From Jingyaoa shaoxingensis (GTDB lineage Bacteria > Bacillota > Clostridia > Lachnospirales > Lachnospiraceae): a DNA stretch of 64,000 nucleotides. Position numbers and translations under genes: made by a program. The first letter of the stretch is position 1; each line of letters opens with the position of its first letter. The stretch is from positions 1 to 64,000 of the forward strand of contig NZ_JACRSZ010000009.1 of the NCBI RefSeq assembly GCF_014385005.1. Direction: 5' to 3'. The notes under the pieces are model-generated. The model saw only the letters and a program-made list of their open reading frames with translations. It ran no database searches and was not told where the DNA came from. Shown piece by piece: positions 49,189-59,778 of this stretch.

Positions 49189-50592
49189 ATGTTTGAAACA
49201 GTCATTGACGTAATCAACACGTTTCTCTACAGTAAACTGTTGATTGTGATATTAATTGGTTCCGGTATTTATTTTACGATCCGAACCAGATTCCTACAGG
49301 TTCGTTTGTTTAAGAACGCCTGCAGTGCGGTAATGGAGAAGCCAGAAGGAGAGGCAAGTGTATCATCCTTTCAGGCATTGATGGTTTCCACAGCATCTCG
49401 TGTGGGTACTGGAAACATCGTAGGCGTATCATCTGCCATCTGTATTGGTGGTGTTGGATCTGTGTTCTGGATGTGGGTGATTGCTATTATTGGCAGTGCA
49501 TCTGCCTTGGCAGAGAGTACTCTGGCACAGATCTACAAGAAAAAAGGCGAAGATGGAGAATGCTATGGCGGACCGGCGTATTATATCGAAGCAGCTCTGC
49601 ACAGCAGAGGACTGGCCATTGCTTTCTGTATCGCCATGATTCTGACCTATGCCTTTGGATTTAATATGCTGGCGTCTTACAATCTGCAGTCTACCTTTGC
49701 AGGAATGTCTTTTTATAATGCAGAGGTAACCCCATGGATCATCGGAGGTATTCTGGCACTGGTAACCGGATGGTGTCTGCTGGGAGGAGGTCACAGAATT
49801 GTGAATGTAACATCTACCGTGGTTCCATTTATGGGGATTGTATATATTCTGATATCACTTCTGGTGGTAGTATTAAATATCGGCCAATTACCGGCAGTTT
49901 TGGCACAGATCTTTGAAGAAGCATTTAATTTTAAAGCAATTTTTGCAGGATTTGCCGGATCTGCCATGATGCAGGGAATCCGCAGGGGACTGTATTCCAA
50001 TGAAGCGGGTATCGGTTCTGCACCGAATGCGGCAGCATCTGCCAATGTATCCCATCCGGTAAAACAGGGACTGGTGCAGATGTTGTCTGTCTTTATTGAT
50101 ACACTGTTACTGTGCACTGCAACTGCCATGATGTGTCTGGTGTCCGGTGTGGCACCGGCAAAAGAGCTGCAGGGAGCACCGTGGGTACAGGCAGCCCTTC
50201 ATAAGACACTGGGATCTTTTGGACCCTATTTTATTATGATTGCCATGGTATTATTTGCATTCACCACATTACTGGGTAATTGTTTTTACTGCGATAATCT
50301 TCTGACTTATATTCACAAAAAGCGGCCGGGTAAGGAGTTCATGACAGGATTTCGGATCGTGTCTGCTCTGGTAGTATTCCTGGGAGCAGGAATGGAAATG
50401 ACACTGCTGTGGCATATTTCCGATGTACTTATGGGTGTAATGGCGCTGATTAATATTCCGGTGATACTGATCCTATCCAATACCGTATTAAAGGCATTAA
50501 AAGATTATGAGACGCAGGTAAAAGAAAAAAAGAACCCGGTATTCTACAGCAGGAATATTGATTTAAAGCAAAAAACAGATTATTGGAATTAA
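49189..50592 (+). CDS. AGCS-family sodium:alanine/glycine symporter
   Basis: 467 residues, about 11 helices. Family motifs: ASRVGTGNIVGVSSAICIGGVGSVFWMW (about 66-93) and RRGLYSNEAGIGSAPNAAASA (about 265-285). It imports alanine, glycine or similar with sodium. RBS AGAGGAGG. It is followed after a terminator by a second AGCS gene. Confidence 0.93.
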   Translation: MFETVIDVINTFLYSKLLIVILIGSGIYFTIRTRFLQVRLFKNACSAVMEKPEGEASVSSFQALMVSTASRVGTGNIVGVSSAICIGGVGSVFWMWVIAIIGSASALAESTLAQIYKKKGEDGECYGGPAYYIEAALHSRGLAIAFCIAMILTYAFGFNMLASYNLQSTFAGMSFYNAEVTPWIIGGILALVTGWCLLGGGHRIVNVTSTVVPFMGIVYILISLLVVVLNIGQLPAVLAQIFEEAFNFKAIFAGFAGSAMMQGIRRGLYSNEAGIGSAPNAAASANVSHPVKQGLVQMLSVFIDTLLLCTATAMMCLVSGVAPAKELQGAPWVQAALHKTLGSFGPYFIMIAMVLFAFTTLLGNCFYCDNLLTYIHKKRPGKEFMTGFRIVSALVVFLGAGMEMTLLWHISDVLMGVMALINIPVILILSNTVLKALKDYETQVKEKKNPVFYSRNIDLKQKTDYWN

Positions 50593-50600
50593 AAAATATG

Positions 50601-50642
50601 AGGACTTCTACAGGTATCAGAGTCTGCAAGAAGTCCTTTTTG
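50601..50642 (+). terminator. Terminator
   Basis: AGGACTTCT (50601-50609) pairs with AGAAGTCCT (50629-50637), followed by TTTTT. Confidence 0.9.
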
Positions 50643-50754
50643 TCATCCTGCAAAAATAAAAGGTTTTATATGGAAAAAACTTGCGAAAAATGTCAGATTA
50701 TAGTAAATTGAAAGACAGGGCAATTTAAGGATATGAGAACGAAAGGAAAGAAAA

Positions 50755-52272
50755 ATGGAATTATTTGTAACAGTTATGAACGCTGTGAATGACATCATCT
50801 GGCATCCGGTGATGTGTGTGTTCCTGATGTGTGCAGCGATCTGGTTTACGGTTCGTCTGCGAGGCATTCAGGTACGCAGGTTCAAAGACATGGTAAAATG
50901 TCTGGTAGAAAAGGGTGACAATAAAAAAGATACTGGTCTGTCAGCGTTTCAGGCATTCGCGACCACAGTAGGGGGAAGAGTCGGTACCGGTAATATTGCA
51001 GGAACTGCAACAGCCATATTTATGGGAGGTCCTGGTGCATTATTCTGGATGTGGGTAACTGCGATCCTTGGAGCATCAACAGGTATTGTGGAATGTATTC
51101 TTGGTCAGGCTTATAAGACCAGAAACCTGGGAGAACTGACCGGTGGTCCGGCTTATTATATGTCGAACGGTATCAAAAATAAAAAGTTTGGAAGAGCGTT
51201 GGCAGTATTGTTCTGTATTGCTGTTTTCATTGGACCTGGATTCCTTCTTCCTGCTATGCAGACGCAGACAGCAGCTACTGCGATTAAAGGAGCGTTTGGA
51301 ATTCCGTTTATCGTAGTTGGAATTGCTATGGTGATTATTGTTGGTGTGGTAACGATGGGAGGAATCAAGCGTATCGGACGGGTAGCAGAAGTTCTGGCAC
51401 CGATTATGTGCGGAATTTACTTCTTTATTACCATTGTTATCTTTGTAATGAATTATAAAGAGATCCCGGGCATGTTTGGTTCTATTTTTGCCAGTGCATT
51501 TGGAAAGAATGCTGTATTTGGCGGAATCGTAGGATCCGCAGTGGCATGGGGAATCAAGAGAGGATTCTTCTCCAATGATGCAGGAAACGGAATGAGCCCG
51601 CTGATTTCTGCAACTACGGACACTTCTCATCCGGTAAAACAAGGACTGGTACAGGGACTGTCGGTTTATATCGATACACTGCTGGTATGCAGTTGTACCG
51701 GATTCTGCATTCTGCTGGCAGGTACTTATAATGTAGCAGCAGACGGAACAGGAGCAGTGCTACTGGTAGAACAGGCACCAGGCATTCAGTATGGTATTTC
51801 CTTTATGCAGGAAGCACTGCGTGTATCGATTGGAAAAGCAGGAGCCATGTTCCTGGCTGTGATGCTGTTTATCTTTATCTTTACTACGATGCTGTCTTAT
51901 TCTTATCAGCTGGAATCTACCTGCAGATATCTGTGGGGAGAGAATAAAGTGGTAGTAACCATTGTACGTATTTTATTCCTGGTGTTCTGCCTCTTTGGAA
52001 TCCTTATCGATGGAGATACCATCTGGCCAATGGGTGATATCGGAGTGGGCTGTATGCTCTGGGTCAATACCTTCAGTATTCTGCTTCTGACACCACAGGT
52101 AATCAGAATTGTGAAAGATTATGAAAATCAGAAAAAAGCAGGGTTGGATCCTCTGTTTGACCCTGAAACCGTCGGAATTCAGGATGAAGCTAATGTATGG
52201 GGAACCTATGTAGAAAAGAAAAAGAACCGCGGAGACTACGAGAATCCGGATCTTGGTTATAACAAAAAGTAA
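50755..52272 (+). CDS. AGCS-family sodium:amino-acid symporter
   Basis: 505 residues, about 11 helices. GGRVGTGNIAGTATAIFMGGPGALFWMW and KRGFFSNDAGNGMSPLISATT are the family signatures. It is longer than its neighbour by an extracellular insert near residue 325 (AGTYNVAADGTGAV) and a charged C-terminal tail. RBS GAAAGGAAAG. It has its own transcription unit. Confidence 0.93.
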   Translation: MELFVTVMNAVNDIIWHPVMCVFLMCAAIWFTVRLRGIQVRRFKDMVKCLVEKGDNKKDTGLSAFQAFATTVGGRVGTGNIAGTATAIFMGGPGALFWMWVTAILGASTGIVECILGQAYKTRNLGELTGGPAYYMSNGIKNKKFGRALAVLFCIAVFIGPGFLLPAMQTQTAATAIKGAFGIPFIVVGIAMVIIVGVVTMGGIKRIGRVAEVLAPIMCGIYFFITIVIFVMNYKEIPGMFGSIFASAFGKNAVFGGIVGSAVAWGIKRGFFSNDAGNGMSPLISATTDTSHPVKQGLVQGLSVYIDTLLVCSCTGFCILLAGTYNVAADGTGAVLLVEQAPGIQYGISFMQEALRVSIGKAGAMFLAVMLFIFIFTTMLSYSYQLESTCRYLWGENKVVVTIVRILFLVFCLFGILIDGDTIWPMGDIGVGCMLWVNTFSILLLTPQVIRIVKDYENQKKAGLDPLFDPETVGIQDEANVWGTYVEKKKNRGDYENPDLGYNKK

Positions 52273-52287
52273 ATAGTTTATGAGATG

Positions 52288-52327
52288 GTTCTGTGGACGG
52301 TCCAGTGGAGTGTTCACAGAACTTTTA
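52288..52327 (+). terminator. Terminator
   Basis: GTTCTGTG (52288-52295) pairs with CACAGAAC (52315-52322), then TTTTATATTTT. Confidence 0.8.
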
Positions 52328-52459
52328 TATTTTAACACTTGTATATTAGAAGAAAAAGCAGTAAACTGTGCTCGAAGTTGTTTAAGAAATAAGAAAGTGC
52401 AGCTGGGAGTACAAGAACTGTGATCAGAGACACCCGGCTCATTTATCGGAGGATAGAGT

Positions 52460-53059
52460 ATGCGTAAAAAATCACATATAGCATTGGCAGGGTATCTGGT
52501 ACGGGAGATGGATGATGCCAATATGCAGAAGCATTGGAAGGCATTTTATTTTGGATCCATACTGCCAGATCTGACGCCAAAGATGATTACTGACCCGCAT
52601 GAGTTTGATTCATCTTATCTGGAACTGAAGAAGAAAATTGCAAAGCTGCTGTCTGAAGCGAGAGAACATGCCTGTAAGGAACGGACACTGTTCTGCAGAC
52701 TGGGAGTGGTGATGCATTATTTGGCAGATTATTTTACGTTTCCGCATAACACTACATTTGGCGGGAATCTGAAGGATCACTGCCTGTATGAAAGAGATAT
52801 GAAGCATGAACTGCGTGTCAGAATTCATACGGAAGAGGCCGTACAGATTTTTGAACATCAGCAGAAGAAGCAGAATCAGATCCGTACAGCGGCTCAGCTC
52901 TTTGATTATATCGAAGAAATGCATCGCACTTATTTAAAAAGAAGAGAGAATCTGGCAGATGACTGTCGCTGGATTATGGAGATGTGCTCCTGGGCACTGA
53001 TTGGGTTAGTAAATATCATTAGTGGTTATGAAAATACTGCAACAGCGGTTGTAATTTAA
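52460..53059 (+). CDS. Zinc-dependent phospholipase-C-family protein
   Basis: 199 residues. The pattern KSHIALAGYL ... FGSILPDLTP ... GVVMHYLADYFTFPHN, with His and Asp spaced for a trinuclear zinc site, matches the Zn_dep_PLPC family. No signal peptide is seen, so an intracellular metal hydrolase role is more likely than a secreted toxin. ATG after GGAGGATAGAG. Single gene between terminators. Confidence 0.82.
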   Translation: MRKKSHIALAGYLVREMDDANMQKHWKAFYFGSILPDLTPKMITDPHEFDSSYLELKKKIAKLLSEAREHACKERTLFCRLGVVMHYLADYFTFPHNTTFGGNLKDHCLYERDMKHELRVRIHTEEAVQIFEHQQKKQNQIRTAAQLFDYIEEMHRTYLKRRENLADDCRWIMEMCSWALIGLVNIISGYENTATAVVI

Positions 53060-53089
53060 AAAAGAATATGCTATAGTATAGAACATTAG

Positions 53090-53133
53090 AGGACAAAGGC
53101 GCTCTCGACAACGAGATAGCTTTGTCCTTTTTT
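53090..53133 (+). terminator. Terminator
   Basis: AGGACAAAG (53090-53098) pairs with CTTTGTCCT (53120-53128); the loop contains CTCTCG/CGAGAT pairing; T's follow. Confidence 0.9.
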
Positions 53134-53137
53134 ATTT

Positions 53138-53192
53138 GCGCGAACAACGAGCCAAAGTCTGTGCTTGCACAAGACCTTGGCGACTGTCGCGA
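53138..53192 (+). ncRNA. GC-rich stem-loop upstream of the amino-acid ABC transporter
   Basis: GCCAAAGTCTGTGC pairs imperfectly with GCACAAGACCTTGGC, extended by CGCGA...CGA with CGACTGTCGCG. It is far richer in GC than its surroundings and lies 60 bases before the solute-binding protein gene. It may be a leader structure. Confidence 0.45.
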
Positions 53193-53252
53193 CAACTTGA
53201 GAAACTAGTAAAGTGTGTTTCTCATAGTTTTTAAGAGAAGAGGAGAGAAAAA

Positions 53253-54095
53253 ATGAACAAAAGTGTAAAAACAGCAGCAGGCGTCATGTGTGCAACCGCT
53301 ATGGTAATGGCAATGAGTAACAGTGTATTTGCAGAAGATGCAAAGACATTAAAAGTGGCAATGGAGTGTGGCTATGCACCATATAACTGGACACAGCCAA
53401 CAGACGAGAACGGTGCAGTACAGATCTCAGACAGTACCGAATATGCATACGGATATGATGTTATGATGGCAAAACATATTTGTGAAGAACTGGGATATAA
53501 TCTGGAGATCGTAAAAATGGACTGGGATTCTCTGGTACCGGCCGTTGTATCCGGAACGGTTGACTGTGTTATCGCAGGTCAGTCTATCACATCAGAACGT
53601 CAGGAAGTGGTAGATTTTACAGATCCATATTATTATGCATCGATTATTACACTGACAAAATCAGACAGTAAGTACGCAGATGCCAAGGGAGTAGCAGATC
53701 TGGCAGGTGCTACCTGTACATCACAGCTGAATACTATCTGGTATGATAATTGTCTGCCTCAGATCAAGGACGCTAATATCCTGCCTGCACAGGAATCTGC
53801 ACCTGCTATGCTGGTAGCGCTGGAAGCAGATAAATGTGATATCGTAGTGACAGACCAGCCAACAGGACTGGCTGCATGTGTAGCTTACCCAGACTTTACA
53901 TTACTGGATTTTTCAGATTCTGATGATCCATTTGAAGTATCTGATGAAGACATCAATATCGGCATTTCCCTTCAGAAAGGAAATACGGAACTGAAAGATG
54001 CTATCAATGGTGTTCTGGAAAAAATGACTGCGGATGACTATGAGGAAATGATGAACGAGGCAATTGCTGTTCAGCCGCTTTCTGACGCAGAATAA
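53253..54095 (+). CDS. Polar amino-acid ABC transporter, solute-binding protein
   Basis: 280 residues, SBP family 3. Signal peptide 1 to about 28, cleaved near VFAEDA; no lipobox Cys, unlike most Gram-positive binding proteins. Family landmarks: YGYDVMMAKHICEELGYNLEIVKMDWDSLVPAVVSGTVDCVIAGQSIT. First gene of a three-gene importer with permease and ATPase downstream. RBS GAGGAGAG. Substrate within the polar amino acids unknown. Confidence 0.92.
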   Translation: MNKSVKTAAGVMCATAMVMAMSNSVFAEDAKTLKVAMECGYAPYNWTQPTDENGAVQISDSTEYAYGYDVMMAKHICEELGYNLEIVKMDWDSLVPAVVSGTVDCVIAGQSITSERQEVVDFTDPYYYASIITLTKSDSKYADAKGVADLAGATCTSQLNTIWYDNCLPQIKDANILPAQESAPAMLVALEADKCDIVVTDQPTGLAACVAYPDFTLLDFSDSDDPFEVSDEDINIGISLQKGNTELKDAINGVLEKMTADDYEEMMNEAIAVQPLSDAE

Positions 54096-54109
54096 AGGAG
54101 CGTGTTACT

Positions 54110-54901
54110 ATGCCACAGGATTTTTGGGGCAGAGTGATTTATCTGCTTCAGACAAGAGGAAGTTCCTATGCGATGGGAGCGTTAAATACCATGATCATTG
54201 CTCTGGTCAGCACATTTATTGGCTGCGTGATCGGATTTGCAGTGGGTATTGTCCAGACGATACCAGTGAGTAAAAAGGATTCTGTCTGGAAAAAGGGAAT
54301 TTTAGGAATTATCAAATTTATCTTAGGCGTGTATGTAGAAGTTTTCCGTGGAACACCTATGATGGCGCAGGCCATGTTTATTTACTTTGGATCTTCTGCT
54401 GTATTTGGTATTAATATGTCTATGTGGTTTGCTGCATTCTTCATCGTATCGATTAATACAGGAGCTTATATGGCGGAGACAGTCCGCGGAGGAATACTGT
54501 CTATTGATGAAGGACAGACAGAAGGAGCAAAAGCCATTGGAATGACACATTTTCAGACCATGCTGTATGTAATACTGCCACAGGCTCTGAGAAACATTAT
54601 GCCACAGATCGGCAATAACCTGATTATTAATATCAAGGATACCTGTGTACTGTCTGTCATCGGTATTGTAGAGCTGTTCTACGCAACCAAGAGTGTGGCA
54701 GGCGCATTGTATACCTATTTTGAATCTTTTGCCATTGCGATGGTGATCTATTTTGTGCTGACCTTTACCTGCTCCAGGATTTTACGTCACTGGGAAAAGA
54801 AGATGGACGGCAGTGACAACTATGATCTGGCAACGTCAGATACACTGGCACATACCAGTGGCATGTACAGCTACAGCAAGAAGGAGGAGAAGGACGAATG
54901 A
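54110..54901 (+). CDS. Polar amino-acid ABC transporter, permease
   Basis: 263 residues, about five helices. HisM/GlnP-type: [20 protein letters not shown] and the coupling loop [45 protein letters not shown], 14 bases after the binding-protein gene. It overlaps the ATPase by four bases. Confidence 0.93.
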   Translation: MPQDFWGRVIYLLQTRGSSYAMGALNTMIIALVSTFIGCVIGFAVGIVQTIPVSKKDSVWKKGILGIIKFILGVYVEVFRGTPMMAQAMFIYFGSSAVFGINMSMWFAAFFIVSINTGAYMAETVRGGILSIDEGQTEGAKAIGMTHFQTMLYVILPQALRNIMPQIGNNLIINIKDTCVLSVIGIVELFYATKSVAGALYTYFESFAIAMVIYFVLTFTCSRILRHWEKKMDGSDNYDLATSDTLAHTSGMYSYSKKEEKDE

Positions 54902-55638
54902 GCGAAGAAGTTATAAAGGTGAATCATTTAAGCAAGTCCTTCGGGAAACATGTGGTTTTGCGGGATATTGATTTTTCCGTATCCACAGGGGATGTGACCT
55001 GTATTATAGGGGCATCAGGATCCGGCAAATCGACTCTGCTGCGCTGTATGAATCTGCTGGAGACACCAACTACCGGAGAGATCCTCTATCATGGCAAAAA
55101 TATTGCCGACGGACGTACGGATGCGGCTGGATACCGGGCAAAGGTAGGTATGGTATTCCAGAGCTTTAACCTGTTTAACAATATGACGGTTTTGCAGAAC
55201 TGTATAATCGGACAAACCAAGGTTATGAAAAAAGAGAAAGAAGCAGCAAGGACAAGTGCTCTTTCATATCTGGAAAAGGTAGGCATGGCACCTTATATCA
55301 ATGCCAAGCCACGTCAGCTCTCCGGTGGACAAAAACAGCGTGTGGCAATCGCCCGTGCGCTGGCTATGGAACCGGAAGTGCTGCTCTTTGACGAACCAAC
55401 GTCCGCATTAGATCCTCAGATGGTAGGAGAAGTGCTGGATGTTATGAAACAGCTGGCAAAAGAGGGACTGACTATGATCATTGTTACCCATGAGATGGCA
55501 TTTGCAAGAGATGTATCCAATCATGTGGTGTATATGTCAGATGGAGTAATTGAAGAGGAAGGAGATCCTCATCAGATCTTTACCAGCCCACAGAGTCCGA
55601 AAACAAAAGACTTCCTCAGCCGCTTTATGCGAGGTTAG
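54898..55638 (+). CDS. Polar amino-acid ABC transporter, ATP-binding protein (GlnQ-like)
   Basis: 246 residues. Walker [10 protein letters not shown], signature [15 protein letters not shown], Walker [14 protein letters not shown] and H-loop [10 protein letters not shown]. It ends the three-gene unit; a promoter for the next operon follows directly. Confidence 0.95.
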   Translation: MSEEVIKVNHLSKSFGKHVVLRDIDFSVSTGDVTCIIGASGSGKSTLLRCMNLLETPTTGEILYHGKNIADGRTDAAGYRAKVGMVFQSFNLFNNMTVLQNCIIGQTKVMKKEKEAARTSALSYLEKVGMAPYINAKPRQLSGGQKQRVAIARALAMEPEVLLFDEPTSALDPQMVGEVLDVMKQLAKEGLTMIIVTHEMAFARDVSNHVVYMSDGVIEEEGDPHQIFTSPQSPKTKDFLSRFMRG

Positions 55639-55647
55639 AAAAAAAGC

Positions 55648-55676
55648 TTGACAGATCCTATAATCAGGATTAGTAT
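55648..55676 (+). promoter_or_regulatory. Sigma-A promoter upstream of the opp operon
   Basis: TTGACA (55648-55653), 17-base spacer, TAGTAT (55671-55676). A terminator lies 34 bases downstream, before the first opp gene. Confidence 0.75.
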
Positions 55677-55709
55677 AGGGAAAATAAAACAAAAGATAAA
55701 ATGAAAAGG

Positions 55710-55748
55710 ACGCAGGTGTCGAATAGATCGACATCTGCGCTCTTTTTT
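55710..55748 (+). terminator. Terminator/attenuator in the opp leader
   Basis: CGCAGGTGTCGA (55711-55722) pairs with TCGACATCTGCG (55728-55739), followed by CTCTTTTTT. It ends the amino-acid transporter transcript and would also stop transcripts from the promoter at 55648. Confidence 0.9.
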
Positions 55749-55789
55749 ATTTTCAGAGGAATTACAGGATATAAAACATTGGAGGCAAT

Positions 55790-56812
55790 ATGGAAACAGA
55801 AAAACAGGAAGAATTGCTGAAGGTCAACAACCTGGCAATTTCATTTTATAACAAATCCGGGGAAGTACAGGCGGTTCGCGGAATCACCTATACATTACAT
55901 AAAGGGGAAGTACTTGGGATTGTAGGAGAATCCGGAAGTGGCAAATCCGTTTCCAGTCACGGAATCCTGAGATTGACCCCGGACACCGGAAAAGTGAAAA
56001 GCGGAGAGATATTATTTCATGGAAAAGACATTCTGAAAATGTCAAAAAAAGAACTGCAGGAGCTGCGGGGAAATAAAATTGCCATGATTTTTCAGGATCC
56101 CATGACTTCACTGGATCCGCTGTTCACGGTAGAGTATCAGCTGGATGAATCTTTGAAAAAACACACAAAGCTGGATGCACAGGCAAGAAAAAAGAGGATG
56201 ATTGAACTACTGAATCTGGTGGGAATCAATCAGCCGGAACGGAGAGTGAAACAGTATCCATATGAATTTTCGGGAGGTATGAGACAGCGTGTGATGATTG
56301 CCATGGCGTTATCCTGTGACCCGGAGCTGCTGATTGCAGATGAGCCTACCACAGCACTGGATGTAACCATTCAGGCGCAGATCGTGGAATTGCTGAAAGA
56401 ACTGAAAGATAAGCTGGGAATGGCTATTATATTTATTACCCATGATCTGGGTGTGGTTTCTGAAATATGCGACAAAATTATTGTTATGTATGCAGGAAAA
56501 ATTGTAGAAGAAGGAACCAGCAGACAGATTTTTTATGAAAGAAAGCATCCATATACCGAAGGTCTTCTGGCTTCTGTACCAAAGCTGGATACGGATTCCA
56601 GTGAAAAACTGAAGCCGATTAAGGGAAATCCACCGGATATGAGCTGTGTAAAACCAGGCTGTGCATTTGCACCCAGATGCGGATGTGCCATGCAGATCTG
56701 TGTAAGAGAAGAAGCACCGGAATGTGAATTGAATGAAACACATAATGTGTCCTGCTGGCAGATCATAAAAAAAGCAATGGAAGGGCAGGTGACAGCAAAT
56801 GGAAAAGAATGA
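55790..56812 (+). CDS. oppD: Oligopeptide ABC transporter ATP-binding protein OppD
   Basis: 340 residues. Walker [10 protein letters not shown], signature [15 protein letters not shown], Walker [14 protein letters not shown], and the C-terminal cysteine motif of Opp ATPases ([14 protein letters not shown]) that holds an iron-sulphur cluster in related proteins. RBS TTGGAGG. It overlaps oppF by 14 bases. The operon order D-F-B-C-A is followed by muropeptide enzymes, so the cargo is probably cell-wall peptides. Confidence 0.93.
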   Translation: METEKQEELLKVNNLAISFYNKSGEVQAVRGITYTLHKGEVLGIVGESGSGKSVSSHGILRLTPDTGKVKSGEILFHGKDILKMSKKELQELRGNKIAMIFQDPMTSLDPLFTVEYQLDESLKKHTKLDAQARKKRMIELLNLVGINQPERRVKQYPYEFSGGMRQRVMIAMALSCDPELLIADEPTTALDVTIQAQIVELLKELKDKLGMAIIFITHDLGVVSEICDKIIVMYAGKIVEEGTSRQIFYERKHPYTEGLLASVPKLDTDSSEKLKPIKGNPPDMSCVKPGCAFAPRCGCAMQICVREEAPECELNETHNVSCWQIIKKAMEGQVTANGKE

Positions 56813-57764
56813 GATCCTGCTGGAAGTAAAAAACCTGAAAAAATATTATCCGGTACGTACCGGATTTGTTAAAAAAACAGAATTAAAAGCAGTAGATGAT
56901 GTCAGCTTTTTTATTCGAAGAGGAGAGACTCTGGGAATTGTCGGAGAGAGCGGATGTGGAAAAACCACACTGGGAAGAAGTATCCTAAGACTGGAAGAAC
57001 CGACATCCGGTGATATTCTTTATGAAGGAAATTCGATTATCGGTAAGAAAATGAAAGATTACCGTACAAAGATGCAGATTGTTTTTCAGGATCCGTATGC
57101 ATCACTGGATCCGAGAAAAACAGTTTCGGATCTGATCGGAGAAGCTATGGATCTTCAGAATCTGTGTAGCAGCAAAGCTGAGAGGAAAGAACGAATTCTG
57201 GAACTGATGAAGCTGGTGGGATTAAATACACAGTTTTATAATCGTTTTCCTCATGAATTTTCCGGAGGACAGAGACAGCGTATCGGAATTGCCAGAGCAC
57301 TGGCAGTGAATCCCGGATTTATCGTCTGTGATGAACCTGTTTCCGCACTGGATGTATCTATTCAGGCACAGATCATCAACATGCTGGAAGAATTACAGGA
57401 AACCAGGCAGCTTACTTATCTGTTCATAGCACATGATCTGGCAATTGTAAAGCATATCAGTGACCGGATTGGAGTCATGTATCTGGGACATATGGTAGAA
57501 CTGACAGATGGAGAAGAACTCTACAGGACGCCGCTTCATCCATACACAGAGATGCTTTTATCTGCTATCCCGATTGCAGATCCGGATCTTTCCGCTGCAA
57601 GGAAACGAATCCGGCTGGACGGAGAAATTCCGAGTCCTTTGAATCCGCCGTCAGGATGTCCATTCCGCACCAGGTGCCCGAGGGCAGATGAAAAGTGTGC
57701 AGAATGTATGCCACAGTTGACGGAAGCAGTACCGGGACATTATGTGGCATGCCATCATGTATAA
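56799..57764 (+). CDS. oppF: Oligopeptide ABC transporter ATP-binding protein OppF
   Basis: 321 residues. Walker [10 protein letters not shown], signature [15 protein letters not shown], Walker [14 protein letters not shown]. The C-terminal oligopeptide-type domain has the Cys cluster [17 protein letters not shown]. Second ATPase of the heterodimer, coupled to oppD. Confidence 0.93.
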   Translation: MEKNEILLEVKNLKKYYPVRTGFVKKTELKAVDDVSFFIRRGETLGIVGESGCGKTTLGRSILRLEEPTSGDILYEGNSIIGKKMKDYRTKMQIVFQDPYASLDPRKTVSDLIGEAMDLQNLCSSKAERKERILELMKLVGLNTQFYNRFPHEFSGGQRQRIGIARALAVNPGFIVCDEPVSALDVSIQAQIINMLEELQETRQLTYLFIAHDLAIVKHISDRIGVMYLGHMVELTDGEELYRTPLHPYTEMLLSAIPIADPDLSAARKRIRLDGEIPSPLNPPSGCPFRTRCPRADEKCAECMPQLTEAVPGHYVACHHV

Positions 57765-57782
57765 GGTGAGAGGAGAGAAGAA

Positions 57783-58703
57783 ATGCAGACTTGGAGATAT
57801 ATGCTTAAACGAATTCTTCTGGCTGTTATCAGCATATTTGCAATTATAACCATTACATATTTTCTGATGAATCTGATGCCGGGAGATCCATTTATGTCAG
57901 AAAAAGCATCAGAAGAGAATCGTGCGATCCTGATTGCCAAATATGGACTGGATCAGCCGGTGTATGTACAGTATGGAAGATATCTGGAGAATCTGTTTCA
58001 TGGGGATATGGGAACCAGTTATGTATTACAGAAAGGAAGGGCAGTAAAGGATATCATTGCAGAATCCTTTAAAGTATCCATGGGACTTGGTGTAAGAGCA
58101 CTGATCCTTGCTGTGATCTGCGGTATTATTTTGGGATGTATTGCAGGACTTTGCAAAGACAAATTGCCGGATGCCATTATCCGTGTATTATCATCTGTCG
58201 GTATATCCATGCCGGGATATGTCATCGCATCCGCACTGATGATGCTGTTGGCAGTCAATCTGAAAATTTTACCGGTAAATTATAACAAACCTGGAGGATG
58301 GATTATGCCAATGATTACGCTGGCAATCTATCCGACATCTTATCTGACCAGGCTGACAAGGGCCAGCATTCTGGAAGTTATGAATCAGGATTACTTAAGA
58401 ACAGAGCGGGCAAAGGGAATGTCTGAATTTGTGGTGGTATTTATTCATGCATTAAAGAATTCTCTGATTCCGGTTATTACTTATCTGGGACCACTGACTG
58501 CATCTATTCTGACTGGAGGATTTGTAGCAGAGAGTGTATTCAGTGTACCTGGACTGGGACGTTATTTTGTAAGTTCCATCAGCAGCCGGGATTACACTAT
58601 GATTATGGGCGTCACCATTTTCTATTCGTCGCTGATTGTTATAATGAATCTGGTATGCGATATTCTGTATAAAATCGTAGACCCGAGAATACAGTTGGAT
58701 TAA
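57783..58703 (+). CDS. oppB: Oligopeptide ABC transporter permease OppB
   Basis: 306 residues, six helices, DppB/OppB type: the N-terminal MPGDPFMSEKA loop, YGRYLENLFHGDMGTSYVLQKGR, and the coupling motif YLRTERAKGMSEFVVVFIHALKNSLIPVITYLG. RBS GAGGAGAG, 18 bases after oppF. Confidence 0.94.
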   Translation: MQTWRYMLKRILLAVISIFAIITITYFLMNLMPGDPFMSEKASEENRAILIAKYGLDQPVYVQYGRYLENLFHGDMGTSYVLQKGRAVKDIIAESFKVSMGLGVRALILAVICGIILGCIAGLCKDKLPDAIIRVLSSVGISMPGYVIASALMMLLAVNLKILPVNYNKPGGWIMPMITLAIYPTSYLTRLTRASILEVMNQDYLRTERAKGMSEFVVVFIHALKNSLIPVITYLGPLTASILTGGFVAESVFSVPGLGRYFVSSISSRDYTMIMGVTIFYSSLIVIMNLVCDILYKIVDPRIQLD

Positions 58704-58714
58704 AGGAAGAAGTC

Positions 58715-59713
58715 ATGAAGAATATATTAACCTTACAAAATAAAATTTTACCGGAAGATTTTGCACCGCTGGATGCAGATTATTTCAAGGAAGAAAGTCT
58801 GGATACTGAAGAAATCGGATACTGGAAGGCAAGCTGGATCCGTCTGAAATCCAATAAGATTGCCATGGCAGCACTGGTGGTCATTGTACTTATGTTTGTC
58901 TTTGCTTTTATCGGACCGATGTTGTCTCCTTATTCCTATGACCAGCAGGTTAGAGGAGACGAAGCACTCTGGCCGTGTATGTCACATCCTTTTGGTACAG
59001 ACCGTCTGGGAAGGGATATTCTGGTTCGGTGTATGATTGGAACCCGTATTTCCATGATAGTAGGTTTGGTATCTGCAGTCATTGTTATGATAGTAGGAAG
59101 CATTTACGGAGCAATATCTGGTCTGGTCGGTGGAAAAACAGATATTATTATGATGCGTGTGGTCGATATTATCTATTCCGTACCGGAGATTTTGTTGATC
59201 GTAGTAATTAAGATGGTCATAAGTGAACCATTGCAGACATTGATTGACACTGTACCGATGTTTCATGGGCTGCAGAAGATTGGATCGGGTCTGATTGCGA
59301 TCTTTATTGTATACGGATGTCTTTACTGGGTCGGCATGGCGCGTATAGTCCGTGGCCAGATCCTGCAGTTGAAGACACTGGATTTTGTAACAGCGGCAGA
59401 AGCACTTGGATGTGGAAAGGCAACCATGATCCGGGAACACCTCCTGCCAAACTGTATCGGGCAGCTGATTGCGACAGTGATGCTTCAGATTCCGTCAGCG
59501 ATTTTTACCGAAGCATTTTTAAGCTATCTGGGAATCGGTGTTTCTGCTCCGATGGCAAGTCTTGGATCATTAACATCCGAGGCTTTGAACGGAATCACGA
59601 CTTATCCGTACCGTGTCATTTTTCCGGCAGTACTGATCAGCCTGATCATTTTATCATTTAATCTGTTCGGAGACGGTCTGAGAGATGCACTGGATCCGAA
59701 GATGAAAAAGTAG
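58715..59713 (+). CDS. oppC: Oligopeptide ABC transporter permease OppC
   Basis: 332 residues, six helices. A cytoplasmic N-terminus of about 45 residues precedes helix 1 as in OppC. PFGTDRLGRDILVR and EALGCGKATMIREHLLPNCIGQLIATVML are family motifs. Second permease of the heterodimer. Confidence 0.94.
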   Translation: MKNILTLQNKILPEDFAPLDADYFKEESLDTEEIGYWKASWIRLKSNKIAMAALVVIVLMFVFAFIGPMLSPYSYDQQVRGDEALWPCMSHPFGTDRLGRDILVRCMIGTRISMIVGLVSAVIVMIVGSIYGAISGLVGGKTDIIMMRVVDIIYSVPEILLIVVIKMVISEPLQTLIDTVPMFHGLQKIGSGLIAIFIVYGCLYWVGMARIVRGQILQLKTLDFVTAAEALGCGKATMIREHLLPNCIGQLIATVMLQIPSAIFTEAFLSYLGIGVSAPMASLGSLTSEALNGITTYPYRVIFPAVLISLIILSFNLFGDGLRDALDPKMKK

Positions 59714-59778
59714 ATATATATCCGGAAACGGATTTATATAGTTTTGCAGAATTCTGCATGAAAAAAGGAGGAAGAATT

